This document shows positions 43,676 through 54,323 of a stretch of DNA of 64,000 nucleotides, in pieces. Source of the stretch: Dendrobium chrysotoxum (lineage: Eukaryota; Streptophyta; Magnoliopsida; Asparagales; Orchidaceae); assembly GCA_019925795.1 (NCBI GenBank), contig CM034311.1, positions 17,056,926-17,120,925 on the forward strand, read 5' to 3'. Each line of letters begins with the position of its first letter. The stretch's first letter is position 1. The translations under genes were made by a program, and so were the position numbers. A model generated the notes under the pieces. That model saw only the letters and a program-made list of their open reading frames with translations, searched no databases and was not told where the DNA came from.

Positions 43676-44720
43676 GGCTAAGCCATGTCAGCTAGATCCA
43701 TATATAACCAATGGTTAGAGCTCAAGTTAGGCAGCTCAGGTTTAGCGCACATCTTCTATGATTAGTTCTGAGGAAATTTCTTAGATTGCAAGTATAGTAG
43801 CATAATTAGTTGGCGGTGCTCATACATGAGTTATTGGTACCCACTCTGTTGATATGGATAGATATTTATAGAATGTCATGATATTACAACCTCCTAGACT
43901 TCTAAGTGTTTTGAGCCTAGAGCAGCTGAGGATTGGCTGATGACGATAAAGAAGACTTTAGATGGGATGCATTATCTTCCTCAAAGAAGAGTTGCATTAG
44001 CAGCATTTATGTTAGATGTCCAGACAAAGCACTGGTGGTTGGACCAATAGAGAGAGAAGTTCCAATGCCATATAAATACCCTGATTACTTGGGATGAGTT
44101 TGCAAAGATATTCATAATGTACGTGGCTTGTACCTCATTCTACTAGGAGATAGCTACAAAGTTCTTTCTAAGATTGATTCAGAGAAGTATGTTAGTGATG
44201 CCGTATGAGGAAACATTTACTACTCTCTCCAGCTATACTCCATATTTAGTTAGCACTTTTGAGGAGAAGTTTTATCGATTTCCTAGAGGTACTCTAAGAT
44301 GCTTTGAGGCAGCCATTATTGGCATAGGATATTATAAACTTTGTTCTGTTGGTCAAGAGGGATAAGAGGATAAAGATGGATTTGGTAGTAGTGCAGTAGC
44401 GATGAACTATGAGTAGGAAGAGATTTGGTGGCAAGACCTCTAGTAGTAGCCATTATGAGAAGAAGAGCAAGTTTAAACATGTTGAGTTCAGAAGGAGGGG
44501 ACAATCAGTAGTAATTTCTTCTTGATCAACTAATGACACTATTTCCAATTTTAGGGGTTTAGTGAGTGAGACCCCACTATGTCAGCAGTGTGCTAGAAGG
44601 GAAAGTGGTCAGTGTTAAAGAGCATCATAGAGGTGTTTTTATTGTGGTCAATTTGGAAATAGGATTGTTGAGTATCCACACGGTGTCTTTAATAGACGTT
44701 CTAATTTTAGAAGCTCTAGG
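43676..44720 (+). pseudogene. Gypsy A gag (decayed)
   Basis: The core reads AAEDWLMTIKKTLDGMHYLP near 43925 and RRVALAAFMLDVQTKHWW near 43983, then a stop and TLITWDEFAKIF at 44088. This is the Tekay-type gag domain (retrotrans_gag). The knuckle at 44634-44678 reads CFYCGQFGNRIVEYP, so its His and last Cys ligands are lost. A start near 43676 (ATGGCTAAGCC) is possible but unproven. Stops include TAG at 44049-44051. Confidence 0.75.
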
Positions 44721-45423
44721 TAGCAGACTATGGTTAGGCCGATAGAAGTACCACTTCAACCATATTCTAAGGCATCTGGTAGCCTGAATGTTGGTCTAGT
44801 AGCACAACATTAGCCTTCTAGGGGTTCACGGGGTGTAAGTAGTTCTATTGCTTTGACCCCAATATAGCCACAAGTTTATAATCTAATGTAGCAAGAGGCC
44901 AGCAAGTCTATATATATTATTACCTATTTCTTTTCTATGTAGCCTGAATGGTAGCTAATGTAGGATTTATTATTATTATTTCAAGTTTTTTAATAGAGTT
45001 TGGAGATCTTGTTTGATTTTGTTACCTATTTTTGTATTTGATGTTATTTTGAGTATGGACTAGATGAGTCGATATGGGGCTCAAATTGATTGTATGAAGA
45101 ATAAATTGACTGTATTAGAATGATCAAATCTTTGTATTTTAGGGAATTAAATATGATTTTTCTTGTCTTATTTTTTCTCTAGAAGTGGATAGGCTTTGGA
45201 GGAATGGTAGCCCGATATTTTTAGCATCTATCAAAGATATAAGGCTCTCTTTTGCATCTGTGAGTTGTGTCCTTGTAGTTTAAGAGTTTCTAAATGTCTT
45301 CCCTGAGGAGTTATTGAGTTTAGCACTAGATAAAGAGGTAGAGTCTTATATATATATATATATATATATATATTCAGTTATTGCTATAATCATTAAGGCT
45401 CTGTATCAAATGTCACCTAAGGA
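44721..45423 (+). pseudogene. Gypsy A protease-to-RT spacer (decayed)
   Basis: Colinear with Gypsy B (3010-2965 and 1252-973 on the minus strand). The protease active site is no longer readable here. A (TA)n run at 45347-45373 lies just before the RT. Confidence 0.5.
45347..45373. repeat. (TA)n microsatellite
   Basis: Pure TA run of about 13 units inside decayed pol. Confidence 0.9.
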
Positions 45424-46074
45424 ATTTTAGTAGTTGAAGTGCAGCTTCAGGAGTTAGTGGATCAAGGCTTTGTCCATCCCATGTGTGTCTTCTAGGGAGC
45501 ATTTATTTTATTTATAAAGAAAAAGGGTGGTACGATGTGTATGTATATTGATTAAAGAGAGTTGAATAAAGTCACTATAAAAAATAAGTATCATTTGCTT
45601 AGGATTGACAACTTATTCGATCCGCTCGCTAGAGGTTCAAAATTTTTTAGATTGATCTACAATCTGATTATCATAAACTGAAAGTGAGGGCAGGGGATTT
45701 GGTGAAGACTACATTTAACATGAGGTACGGGTATTATGAGTTTTTAGTCATGCCATTCAGAGTGACTAACACCCTAGTGGTCTTTATGGATTTGATGAAT
45801 AGGATTTTTATGAAGTATTTGGACCAATTTTTTATCATCTTTATAGATGACATTCTAATTTATTCAAGATTTGAAGAGGAGCATTCAATACACTTGAGGA
45901 TTGCCTTAAAGATCTTGAGGTAGCATCAGCTGTATACTAAATTTTTGATGTGTGAGTTATGGCTGAGGAGCATTTCATTTTTAGGGCACATAGTAAGCAA
46001 TATAGGCATTTCAGTAGATCCCTAGAAGATTCAGGTTGTTTTTGATTGGCCAAGGCCTACTATAGTTTTAGAGG
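45424..46074 (+). pseudogene. Gypsy A reverse transcriptase (interrupted by Copia 2)
   Basis: Readable blocks: FILFIKKKGGTMCMYID near 45505, LNKVTIKNKYHLLRIDNLFD near 45560, then the 79-codon frame 45684-45923 with FNMRYGYYEFLVMPF and the catalytic box F-I-D-D at 45840-45851, followed by LIYSRFEEEHSIHLR. FLGHIVSNIGISVDP near 45975 leads to the connection. Stops at 45554-45556, 45649-45651 and 45921-45923. Copia 2 inserts at 46074 just where the RNase H tether starts; the frame resumes at 56188. Confidence 0.85.
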
Positions 46075-46455
46075 TGAAAGTTCGATAGGGATGTTAAGCC
46101 CTGATGAACTAGTCTCGAGGCTAACCAAGAGGGGGGGTGAATTGGTTATTTTAAAAATTCGTGAGCAACAGGAAAGATCTTTTCGATAATTTGTAGTGGA
46201 AATAAGTAAACACAGAAATGAAAAGATCAATCACAGATTTCACCCAAGAAGATAATAACAAAAAAGTAAAGTGCAGAAAATAATCAGAAAGAGCACACTA
46301 GATTTTATAGTTGTTTGGTCAACTTGACCTACGTCCACTCCCCAGAGCCTTCCCTCTGAGTATTGTACTAACACAAAAGTGACTCTTCTTCTGCTGCCAC
46401 AGCAAGGTGGAGAAGCCTGTACAAAAACTCCTTTTCACCAACCCGGTGAGGCAGA

Positions 46456-46572
46456 GAACCTGAACTCCTTTCGCTTCCTTCTGAAGCAGGCAGAGAATCT
46501 CGACTCTTTTCGCTTCCTCCTTAAGCAGGAAGAGAACCTGAACTCCTTTCGCTTCCTCCTGAAGCTAGTAGA
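46456..46572 (-). repeat. 39-bp leader repeats in Copia 2 3' LTR
   Basis: Three exact-length 39-bp units (46456, 46495, 46534) with a partial fourth. The minus frame 46620-46435 stays open (61 codons, start MSVFSVGGSF). Confidence 0.85.
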
Positions 46573-46852
46573 GAACCCGGATCTTCTTGTGAATGATCCT
46601 CCCACAGAAAACACCGACAAGATAAGAGATGATGAATGGAGAAGATGACTCAGATCCTTGCTTGGAGCAACCTTTGTGAATCCCTCATAAAATCCCCCTC
46701 ACAAGATCCTCTCTCTCTCTCCCATGCTCTATCTCTCTCTCTCACAAGGTTTCTCTAGAAAGGAAAGTGGCAAAAGATTTTTATTGTTGAAAGAAAAAGA
46801 TCTTTTAAAGGAGGGCTCAAAAATTACCCTAAATCTCAACTGGTCATCACAT

Positions 46853-47654
46853 ATCGTCCAGGACGATCAACGGATCGTCTTGTACGATCAGTGTACAAAC
46901 TCATATTTCAGCCTGGACGATCTAGTTTCTCTGGATGATTAGAAGAAAAAATTTTTCAGATCGTCTCGTATGATTTTGTGATCGTTCAGGATGATTAGTT
47001 TAAATCAGGAATTTTGTCTAAAAGATAGCTTTGGTCATCCAGGGGAATTTGTGCTGGACAATCTCAAAATGACTTGATCATCCAGGACGATATATCTATC
47101 ATCCTATACGATTAGTTCAAAAAGTGCCAAAATTGTCCGGTTCATAGCTCTGGACGTTCACGTCATAACATGCTGAATGATTTCAAAATGACTTGATCGT
47201 CCAGGATGATATGGGTATCATCCCATATGATTAGTTAAAAAATGGGATTATCATCCTACACATAGCTCTAGACGTACAGGTGATAGGCACTAGACAGTCA
47301 GGATTTTTAACACATCGTCTCGTACGATCCTGCGATCATTCAGGATGATATGATCGAATCAATCGGACCTTATTTACTTCAATTAATCACCAGACCAATT
47401 TAGGCATGATTGTAATGGATCGTCCAGGACGATACACGTATCGTCCGGGACGATCAGACCAAATCTCTAAAAATAAAAACTTGCCTAACTTGATCTGATG
47501 GTTGAGAATTTTTGATTTAAGCCTATCGTCCTATACGATATTGCGATCCTCCAGGACGATCAGCTTAATCAAACCAACTTAACATGATCGTCCTAATCAG
47601 GGTTTTTATTTTCACTGGATCGTCTAGGACGATATGAATATCATCTAGGACGAT
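46853..47654 (-). promoter_or_regulatory. Eight twin-palindrome doublets in U3 of Copia 2 3' LTR
   Basis: First/second box starts: 46853/46874, 46960/46981, 47077/47098, 47196/47217, 47314/47335, 47419/47440, 47524/47545, 47619/47640. All are 15-6-15 with a 21-bp offset. The best-kept pair is 47419-47454, ATCGTCCAGGACGAT and ATCGTCCGGGACGAT with spacer acacgt. The array lies between about 270 and 1,070 bp from the LTR 5' end in element orientation, upstream of the expected TATA position. Confidence 0.87.
47053..47290 (-). repeat. 119-bp tandem duplication in Copia 2 U3
   Basis: Modules 47053-47171 and 47172-47290 each contain one palindrome doublet plus a gctctggacgt-type motif. The 5' LTR has the same pair (55314-55432 and 55433-55551). 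Copia 1 LTRs have a single module. Confidence 0.85.
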
Positions 47655-47921
47655 ATGAACAAAATTTTGAGACAGAAACTCTAACTCACTAAAACTCTCC
47701 CCCTGAGTGTGTGTGTGCAAGGTTACTTAGGGAGGGGATCAATTACATTACATTTGACTCAAGAAAGGTAAAAAATTATAATTAAACACACGCAGACCCG
47801 ATCTTGAGTTAGCTTGGATTGCATTTGATCTTTTGTACCTGAAATGATTAGCCAAGCAAAAAAGAACACAAACATGTCTGTCATAATCAAAACTATACTT
47901 CTCAAATCTAGATTTACAACA

Positions 47922-47936
47922 ATCTCCCCCTTTTTT
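47922..47936 (-). promoter_or_regulatory. Polypurine tract of Copia 2
   Basis: The minus strand reads AAAAAAAGGGGGAGAT directly before the LTR start TGTTG. Confidence 0.82.
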
Positions 47937-48589
47937 ATGATGGAAAATATTGATTCAGTAGTTTCAAATAAAATAGACAGGAGTAATCAACGCACATACG
48001 AAAGAAAAAATTTTATTTTAAATTTCACTAAACATAAAATATAATAAGAGAAATAATTACAACACAAAACCAGTAAAAGAAACTACTAATCACTCAAAAA
48101 ACTAACTCCCCCTTTTGACATCACAAAAAGGAGGAAGAACAGATAAAATAAAAAGAAAAAAATAAAATCAGATTAAATAAAAAAAAAAGAAATGAGAAAA
48201 AACAAAACTAAAAATAACAATTTTTTTTTTAATCGATCAGCTCCAGTAATTCAAAATTTTTCCTTGATTTTTAATCCAAAAACCAATAAGAAGACGATCG
48301 ATAATGCTGAATTTCAAAAAGTTAGAAAATCGACTTTCGTAACTTCCACTTCGGATCCCTTATAGGTTCAAATTCCTTTCAAAATAAAAATCTAATTCAG
48401 AAGAAAAGAAATTAGATTCAAAAAGAGATCCTTTTAAGCCTCGTTCTAAAAAAATATTTAATATAATAGTATTACAAAGTAAGAAATCAGAAATCATGAT
48501 TTTTCATCTCAAGCTTTTGAAAGTATTAAGTGGTGCATGGATTTTTCTAAGACATTTAAAGATCTGAAAGGGAAGAAAGCCTATTTCTT

Positions 48590-48760
48590 TGTGGGCTCAG
48601 TTTGCCCCTTTTTTCAATTTGTTTGGTGCTTTGCGCATCTTTTGATTTTTTGATACACTTTATGTATCTTTTTAATTTTTGACGATATTGCGCATCTTTT
48701 CAGCCTTGGGCTCATTTTGTGCCTCTTTTCATTTTGGGGCTCTTTGCACATCTTTTGTAA
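48590..48760 (-). repeat. Imperfect repeats in the Copia 2 3' non-coding region
   Basis: Same degenerate gcgcatcttttca-type array as Copia 1 at 15270-15445. The rest of 47937-49391 has no recognised product. Confidence 0.7.
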
Positions 48761-49391
48761 GCTTGCTTCCTTTCATAATCATTAAAGAATCTCAGCTGTG
48801 AAATTACCATCCAAACATAAGAGAGGACAAAAATACACTCTCTACAATAAGGAGTAATTCACAGAAAAAAACCATACATCATATGACAAATGCAATCACT
48901 TGATTAAGAAAAATATAACAATGATTCAAAACTTTGAAAACACTATGTATATGAGGTAGATTACTGTAGGAAGATAAAATAGATCTCTTTTTCAAAAACC
49001 AATATTTTAATTTTGAAGAAGATTTTATCCAAAAGAAATAATACACCATTAAAGGGAGGAAGAGAAACATTCATCAACCTTTCTTCCCTTTAACAAATTC
49101 AGAGGAGTCAATCACTGCTTACAAGCTTTCAAACAAAAATAAGGCAAAACTCTCAGTCAGAAATCCAGTTTATCAGTAGTAGTGGGCAATGATCTGATTT
49201 TAAAGGAATAAAATAGTAAATCAAGAGTAAGCAGGAAATCGCATCTAAATAACTACTCAAAGAAGAAAAAACAACAAAAGGTAAGAAGAAAATCAGCAAT
49301 GAATAAAAATAAAATAGGAAACAGATAATTAAATTAAAAGGCTAATAGAAATAAATAAATAAAAATAAAAAAACTCAGAAATCATCAGTCA

Positions 49392-50803
49392 TCAGAATCT
49401 TGCATTTATGTCAATCACACCTAATTTGGTCCTCAAAATGTTTAATGAGTCAAAGGCCAGTGGTTTAGTAAATATGTCAGCCAGCTAATTTTCAGTTGCT
49501 ACATGATGTAGCTCAATATCCCCTTTTGTAACATGGTCCCTAATGAAGTGTTGCCTTATATCAATTTATTTGGTTCTAGAATGTTGGATTGGATTCTTAG
49601 AAATTCAGATGGCACTAATATTATCACACAGAACAGAAATTGTTCCCACTGGTAATCCAAAATCTAAAATTGGTTGCTTCATCCAAAGAACTTGGGTCAC
49701 ACAACTTCCTAAAGCAATGTACTCAGCTTCAGCAATGGAAAGTGCAACTGAGTTCTATTTTCTACTAAACTAGGAGACTAAAGACTGTCTTATGAATTGG
49801 CAAGTTCTAGAAGTACTCTTTCTATCCACCCTACACCCTACAAAGTCAGAATCAGAATATCTAATAATCTCAAAAGAAGTGTTGTATCTAGGGTACCAAA
49901 TTCCTAGGTTTGGGGTCCCTAAAAGATATCTAAGAATTCTTTTAACAGCAGTTAGATGGGACTCTTTAGGATCAGCTTGAAACCTAACACAAAGACAAAC
50001 ACTAAACATAATATCAGGTCGGCTAGCAGTCAGGTAAAGCAGTGATCTAATTATTCCTCTATACTTCTTCTGATCAACAGATTTTCCATTTGAATCCTTA
50101 TCTAACTGAATAGAGGAGCTCATGGGAGTGTTGATTGGCTTGGCTTTGCCATTTCATATTTCTTAAAAATGTCCTTAGTGTATTTGAATTTATTGAGAAA
50201 GTTTCCATCATCCAGTAGCCTTATGCTAAACTCCAGAAAGTAGGATAATTCTCCTATCATACTCATCTCAAACTCCTTACTCATTATTTTAGAAAAATCA
50301 TCACATAAATTTTTATCAAAAGATCCAAAAAGTATATCATCAATACAGATCTGGATAATGAGTAAATCATCCCCTATTCTTCTTAGAAAAAGGGTGGTAT
50401 CTACGCTCCCCTTAACAAACTCTCTCTCTAACAGGAATATGCTAAGCCTCTCATACCAAGCTCTGGATGCCTGTTTTAATCCATATAAGGCCTTTTTTAA
50501 TTTGTAAACATGATTTGGATATTGGGAACTCTCAAAACTTGGGGGTTGCTCTACGTAGACATCTTCTTTTATTACCCCATTTAAAAAGGCACTCTTGACA
50601 TCCATTTGAAATAACTTAAATTCTTTATAACAGGCAAAGGCTAGTAGCACTCTAATGGCTTCCAATCTAGCTACAGGGGCAAAGGTCTCCTCAAAATCAA
50701 TCCCTTCAATCTGATTATATCCCTTAGCCACCAATCTTGCCTTATTTCTAAGCACCACACCAAAATCATTCATCTTATTCTTAAAGACCCACTTGGTTCC
50801 CAC
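49392..50803 (-). pseudogene. Copia 2 reverse transcriptase and RNase H (few breaks)
   Basis: RT is open for 227 codons (50803-50120) from GTKWVFKNKMNDFG through FEETFAPVARLEAIRVLLAF and FQMDVKSAFLNG to the catalytic box, which reads C-I-D-D at about 50347-50336 (first residue changed, both Asp kept). A one-base loss near 50147, relative to Copia 1, shifts the frame. RNase H resumes 50123-49770 with YSDSDFVGCRVDRKSTSRTC, is stopped at 49770, and continues with decay to a stop at 49394-49392. This is the best-kept pol segment of the two copies. Confidence 0.87.
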
Positions 50804-51043
50804 TATACTTTGATTCCTAGGTCTTTTTACTAACTCCTAAATACCATTCCTTACAAATTAATTCAGTTCCTCTTGCATAGCGAAGATCCAGAATTCATCA
50901 GAAAGGGCTTGCTTGATGTTAGTGGGTTTAGTCATTGAGATAAAGGCAGAGTGGTTTACTTCCTTTCTAAGTCCATGCCTAGTCCAAACACCTTTAGAAG
51001 GGTCTCCTAAGATCAGTTCTTTAGGATGAGTCGAAGAATATCT

Positions 51044-52000
51044 CTAATCTCTAGGCAATATATTTTGAGGTTCTACCCTTTCCTCCAGATTTGCATTTTC
51101 AACCCCTTGGGTAATCTCTCCTACCTCTTCTTCTTCCTCAACTCTAGTCTCCTTAGGATCAGATTCATCAAACATCACATGAGTTGTCTCTTCCACCACC
51201 AAAGTCCTCTTATTAAACACCCTAAAGGATTTCCCCACACTAGAATAGCCTAAGAACACTCCTTCATCAGATTTGGGATCAAAGTTTCCTAAGGATGATT
51301 TCTCGTTGTTCAGAATGAAAACCTTACAGCCAAAGACATGGAGGTGGGATAGGTTTGGAGTTCTACCCTTAATGATCTCATAAGGTGTCTTATTCAGATT
51401 GGATCTAACATTCACCCCATTCAGCACATAACAGGCAGTGTTCACCACTTCAGCCCAAAAGTATTTTGGAAGTGAATACTTATCAAGCATTGCTTTAGTG
51501 GCTTTCACTAAGGTCCTGTTTTTTCTTTTAGCTACCCCATTCTGCTGAGGGGTCCTATGAGCTGAAAAGTTGTGGCTAATCCCTTGTTCCTCACAGAAAG
51601 TTCCAAACTTCATATTTTCAAACTCTCCACCATGATCACTATGAATAGTCAAGATCTCACAACCTAACTTCCTCTGAATCTAAGTGGAGAAAGACTTAAA
51701 TTCATCAAATAACTCAGATTTTTGTGACAGAAATTTAATCCAAGTGAACCTCGAGTAATCATCATCAATCACAAAACCATAGACTTTCCCCCCTAAGCTG
51801 GCAGTGCTAATGGGTCCAAAGAGATCCATGTGAAGGACGTTTAAACATCTGGAGGTGCTAATGTCCTTAATCAAGTGAAAGGAGGACTGGACTTGCTTCC
51901 CTAATTGACAGGCATCACATAGGTGGTCCTTAGTGAGCTTAAGCTTGGGGACACCTCTAACTAAGTCATTTTGGGTGACTCTTCTAAGGGTTTTCATACT
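51044..52000 (-). pseudogene. Copia 2 integrase (broken)
   Basis: Zinc-binding part at 51997-51890 (HLCDACQLGKQVQSSF). The first catalytic Asp is in VLHMDLFGPIS and the frame stays open to 51680. The second frame 51652-51044 starts at MTIHSDHGGEFENMKF, with the second Asp. The position of the catalytic Glu (about 51530) reads Lys, while Copia 1 keeps Glu there. A short break (about 51680-51653) separates the frames. Confidence 0.87.
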
Positions 52001-52120
52001 GACATGATATAATCTCCTGTGCCATAATTAAGACTCATCAGCAGTAGTTTTTAAGCAAATTGAAACATCAATTTTAAAGTAACTTACATCCAGCATATAG
52101 ACATTAATGATCCTTTGTCC

Positions 52121-52444
52121 CTACAAAATAATTTTATCATTTAAGCTTAAAATACAGCAAGTGGGTAAGAATTTGATGTTGTATCCTTTGTCATAGAATT
52201 GACTGATGCTCAGCAGGTTGTGTTTCAATCCATCTATAAGAAAAATATTATCAATCATAAAATTCTTTGAATCACCAATTATACCTGCTCCTATCACCCT
52301 CCTGGTGGTGTTGTCTCCAAGTGTAACCTTACATCCAGCCCTGGCCTCCAGCGAAATAAATTGATTTGCATCTCTAGTCATGTGTCTTGAACATCTACTG
52401 TCCAAGTACCACATGCTCTCACGAGGTCTTGTGTGAGAGCACAC
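52121..52444 (-). pseudogene. Copia 2 protease segment
   Basis: A 107-codon frame with the active site as WYLDSRC: the Gly of D-S-G reads Arg. HMTRDANQF and the LKHNLLSISQF block follow, then a stop at 52121. Confidence 0.85.
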
Positions 52445-52589
52445 CTACAAAATCATCAAATATCATATTTAGGAACCCAAACAGGTTTAGGTTCCTTCTT
52501 ATAAAAAGAAGAATGTAATGCATGTGTGCTGTGCTGTGAAACAGGTAATTTGGGCCTCCATACCTAATATGTACTACGGTGGACAGTGC

Positions 52590-54267
52590 AGGTGTGAAAG
52601 GAGTGTCCTAACATGCCACAAGAAAAGCATCTAACACCAGGAAAAGGGTTAACTAATCTACGTGGGTGATAGTGCCTATTCTTAAGTTTGAATGAAACAT
52701 GCTTTGATGATTTTGAAATAGATTTTTCAAAAGGTGGAGGTGCATAAAATTATGCAAAAGTAGGTGGAGTTTTATTTTTCTCAAAAGCATAAATTTTTAC
52801 GCTCAAAAATTCATTTTCTTTCTTCAAACTTACAATTTTAAATTTTAGATGGTGTTCACTACTATCCAAATCAGATGCACGAGTTTCTAATTCTTTAAAT
52901 ACAGCTTTTAATTCAACATATAATATTTTTAACAAATCATGCTCAACAATTAAATCAGAATACTTTTTGTTCAATTCATCAAATTCATCAAGTAAAGACA
53001 TGTGATTGCTATCAAGTATAGAATGATCTTTAACCACAACATCATGCTCTTTTTGCAAAGTTAAAAAAATTCAATTTCAGGCTAGCATGCAATTTCTTAA
53101 GTTTCCTATATGATAAATGAATTTTCTTAGAAACATCAAGTAATTAATCATAAGTAAGCTCACATACCTCTTCTTGGTTAGACTGACCAGGATGATCATC
53201 AGCCATCAGACACAAGTTAGTTTCCTCCTCTTCAGCTTCAGTCTCAGAGGAGCCGGATGTAGAATCTGTCTAGAACGCCTTTTGAATCCTCTTCTTATCC
53301 TTCCTGAATTTGAGTTTCTCCTTACCCTTTTTCTTACTTGGGTGAGCTTTAAGCGTAGGACAATCATCCTTAATGTGTCCAGGCTTCCTGAATTCAAAAC
53401 AAACAGTATCAGATGAACCTTTAAAATTTTTACTGGACTTACCCTTGTTCCACTTCTGAAAGTTCTTATGTTTCTTCCTTAGAAAGCTTCTGAATTGCCT
53501 AGTGATTAAAGCAACATCATCTCTATCAGATCCAGAAGAGTCAGTGTCAGTATCGTTGGCCTTCAGCGCCACAGTTTTCTCCTTCTTCATCTCACCTGTA
53601 TTAAGCTGTCTTTGGTTCACCCCTTGCTCGTATGCAATGAGTGATCCAAGTAAGTTATCAATAGAATAATTGTTCAAATCTTTCGATTCAGTAATTGCAG
53701 TTATCTTGGCATCAAAAGAAGAAGGCAAACATCTCAAAATCTTATTCACTTTTTCATAGTTAGTGAGTTCTCTTCCTAAAGTATGTAAAGAAGTGACAAT
53801 TTGGGTGAACCTAGTGTACATTTCAGCAATCGATTCAGTAGGTTTCATACAAAAAAGTTTGTAGTCATGAAGCAATATGTTTAACCTAGACAGTTTGACT
53901 TCAGATGTACCTTCATAAGTAATGCACAATCTATCCCAAATTTTTTTACCAGTTGTACATGTAGAGACACGCATGTAATCCTCAGATTTTAAGACACAGA
54001 AAAAATAGTTTAAACATTTGGCATTCAGTTGGGCTAAGTCACGATCATCAAAAGTCTATTCAGTGAAAGGCAGTACAGTTTTAACATTATTAATCTTTCT
54101 AAAAGGTGCTTCATAGCCATCCTTAATAAGCATCCACATGCGATAATCTATAGATTGAAGAAAAGTGGACATGCGAGTTTTCCAATAATCAAAAGGTATG
54201 TTATCAAATAATGGCGATTGTGTAATTGAATAACTTTCAGCAGTATTACGATTACCAAGTTAGCCAT
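52590..54267 (-). pseudogene. Copia 2 gag with one intact zinc knuckle
   Basis: The ATG at 54267 matches the Copia 1 start but a one-base loss shifts the frame within five codons. The capsid-like region is open at 53974-53270 (234 codons, LNILLHDYKLFCMKPTESIA and AYEQGVNQRQL). The first knuckle reads CFEFRKPGH with the second Cys lost but the last kept. A coiled-coil tail is open at 53058-52750. The second knuckle (about 52640-52598) reads CFSCGMLGHSFHTC, a complete CCHC. Confidence 0.87.
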
Positions 54268-54310
54268 GGATCAAATTCAAAAGTTTTTTAAACTTAATTT
54301 TTAAATCCCA

Positions 54311-54323
54311 CTCTGATACCACT
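54311..54323 (-). promoter_or_regulatory. Primer-binding site of Copia 2
   Basis: The minus strand reads AGTGGTATCAGAG directly inside the 5' LTR. Confidence 0.85.

Larger units (their letters stand above)
46075..47921 (-). mobile_element. 3' LTR of Copia 2
   Basis: TG...CA, 1,847 bp. Leader repeats 46456-46572, a decayed TATA (CTTTAAAAG) near 46800, eight palindrome doublets and the 119-bp duplication. Confidence 0.93.

Noticed and set aside
46853..47654. CRISPR-like array of repeats and spacers in the copia LTR
   Set aside because: Boxes come in pairs inside a plant LTR, the 6-bp spacers are far too short for CRISPR spacers, distances between pairs vary, and the organism is eukaryotic.
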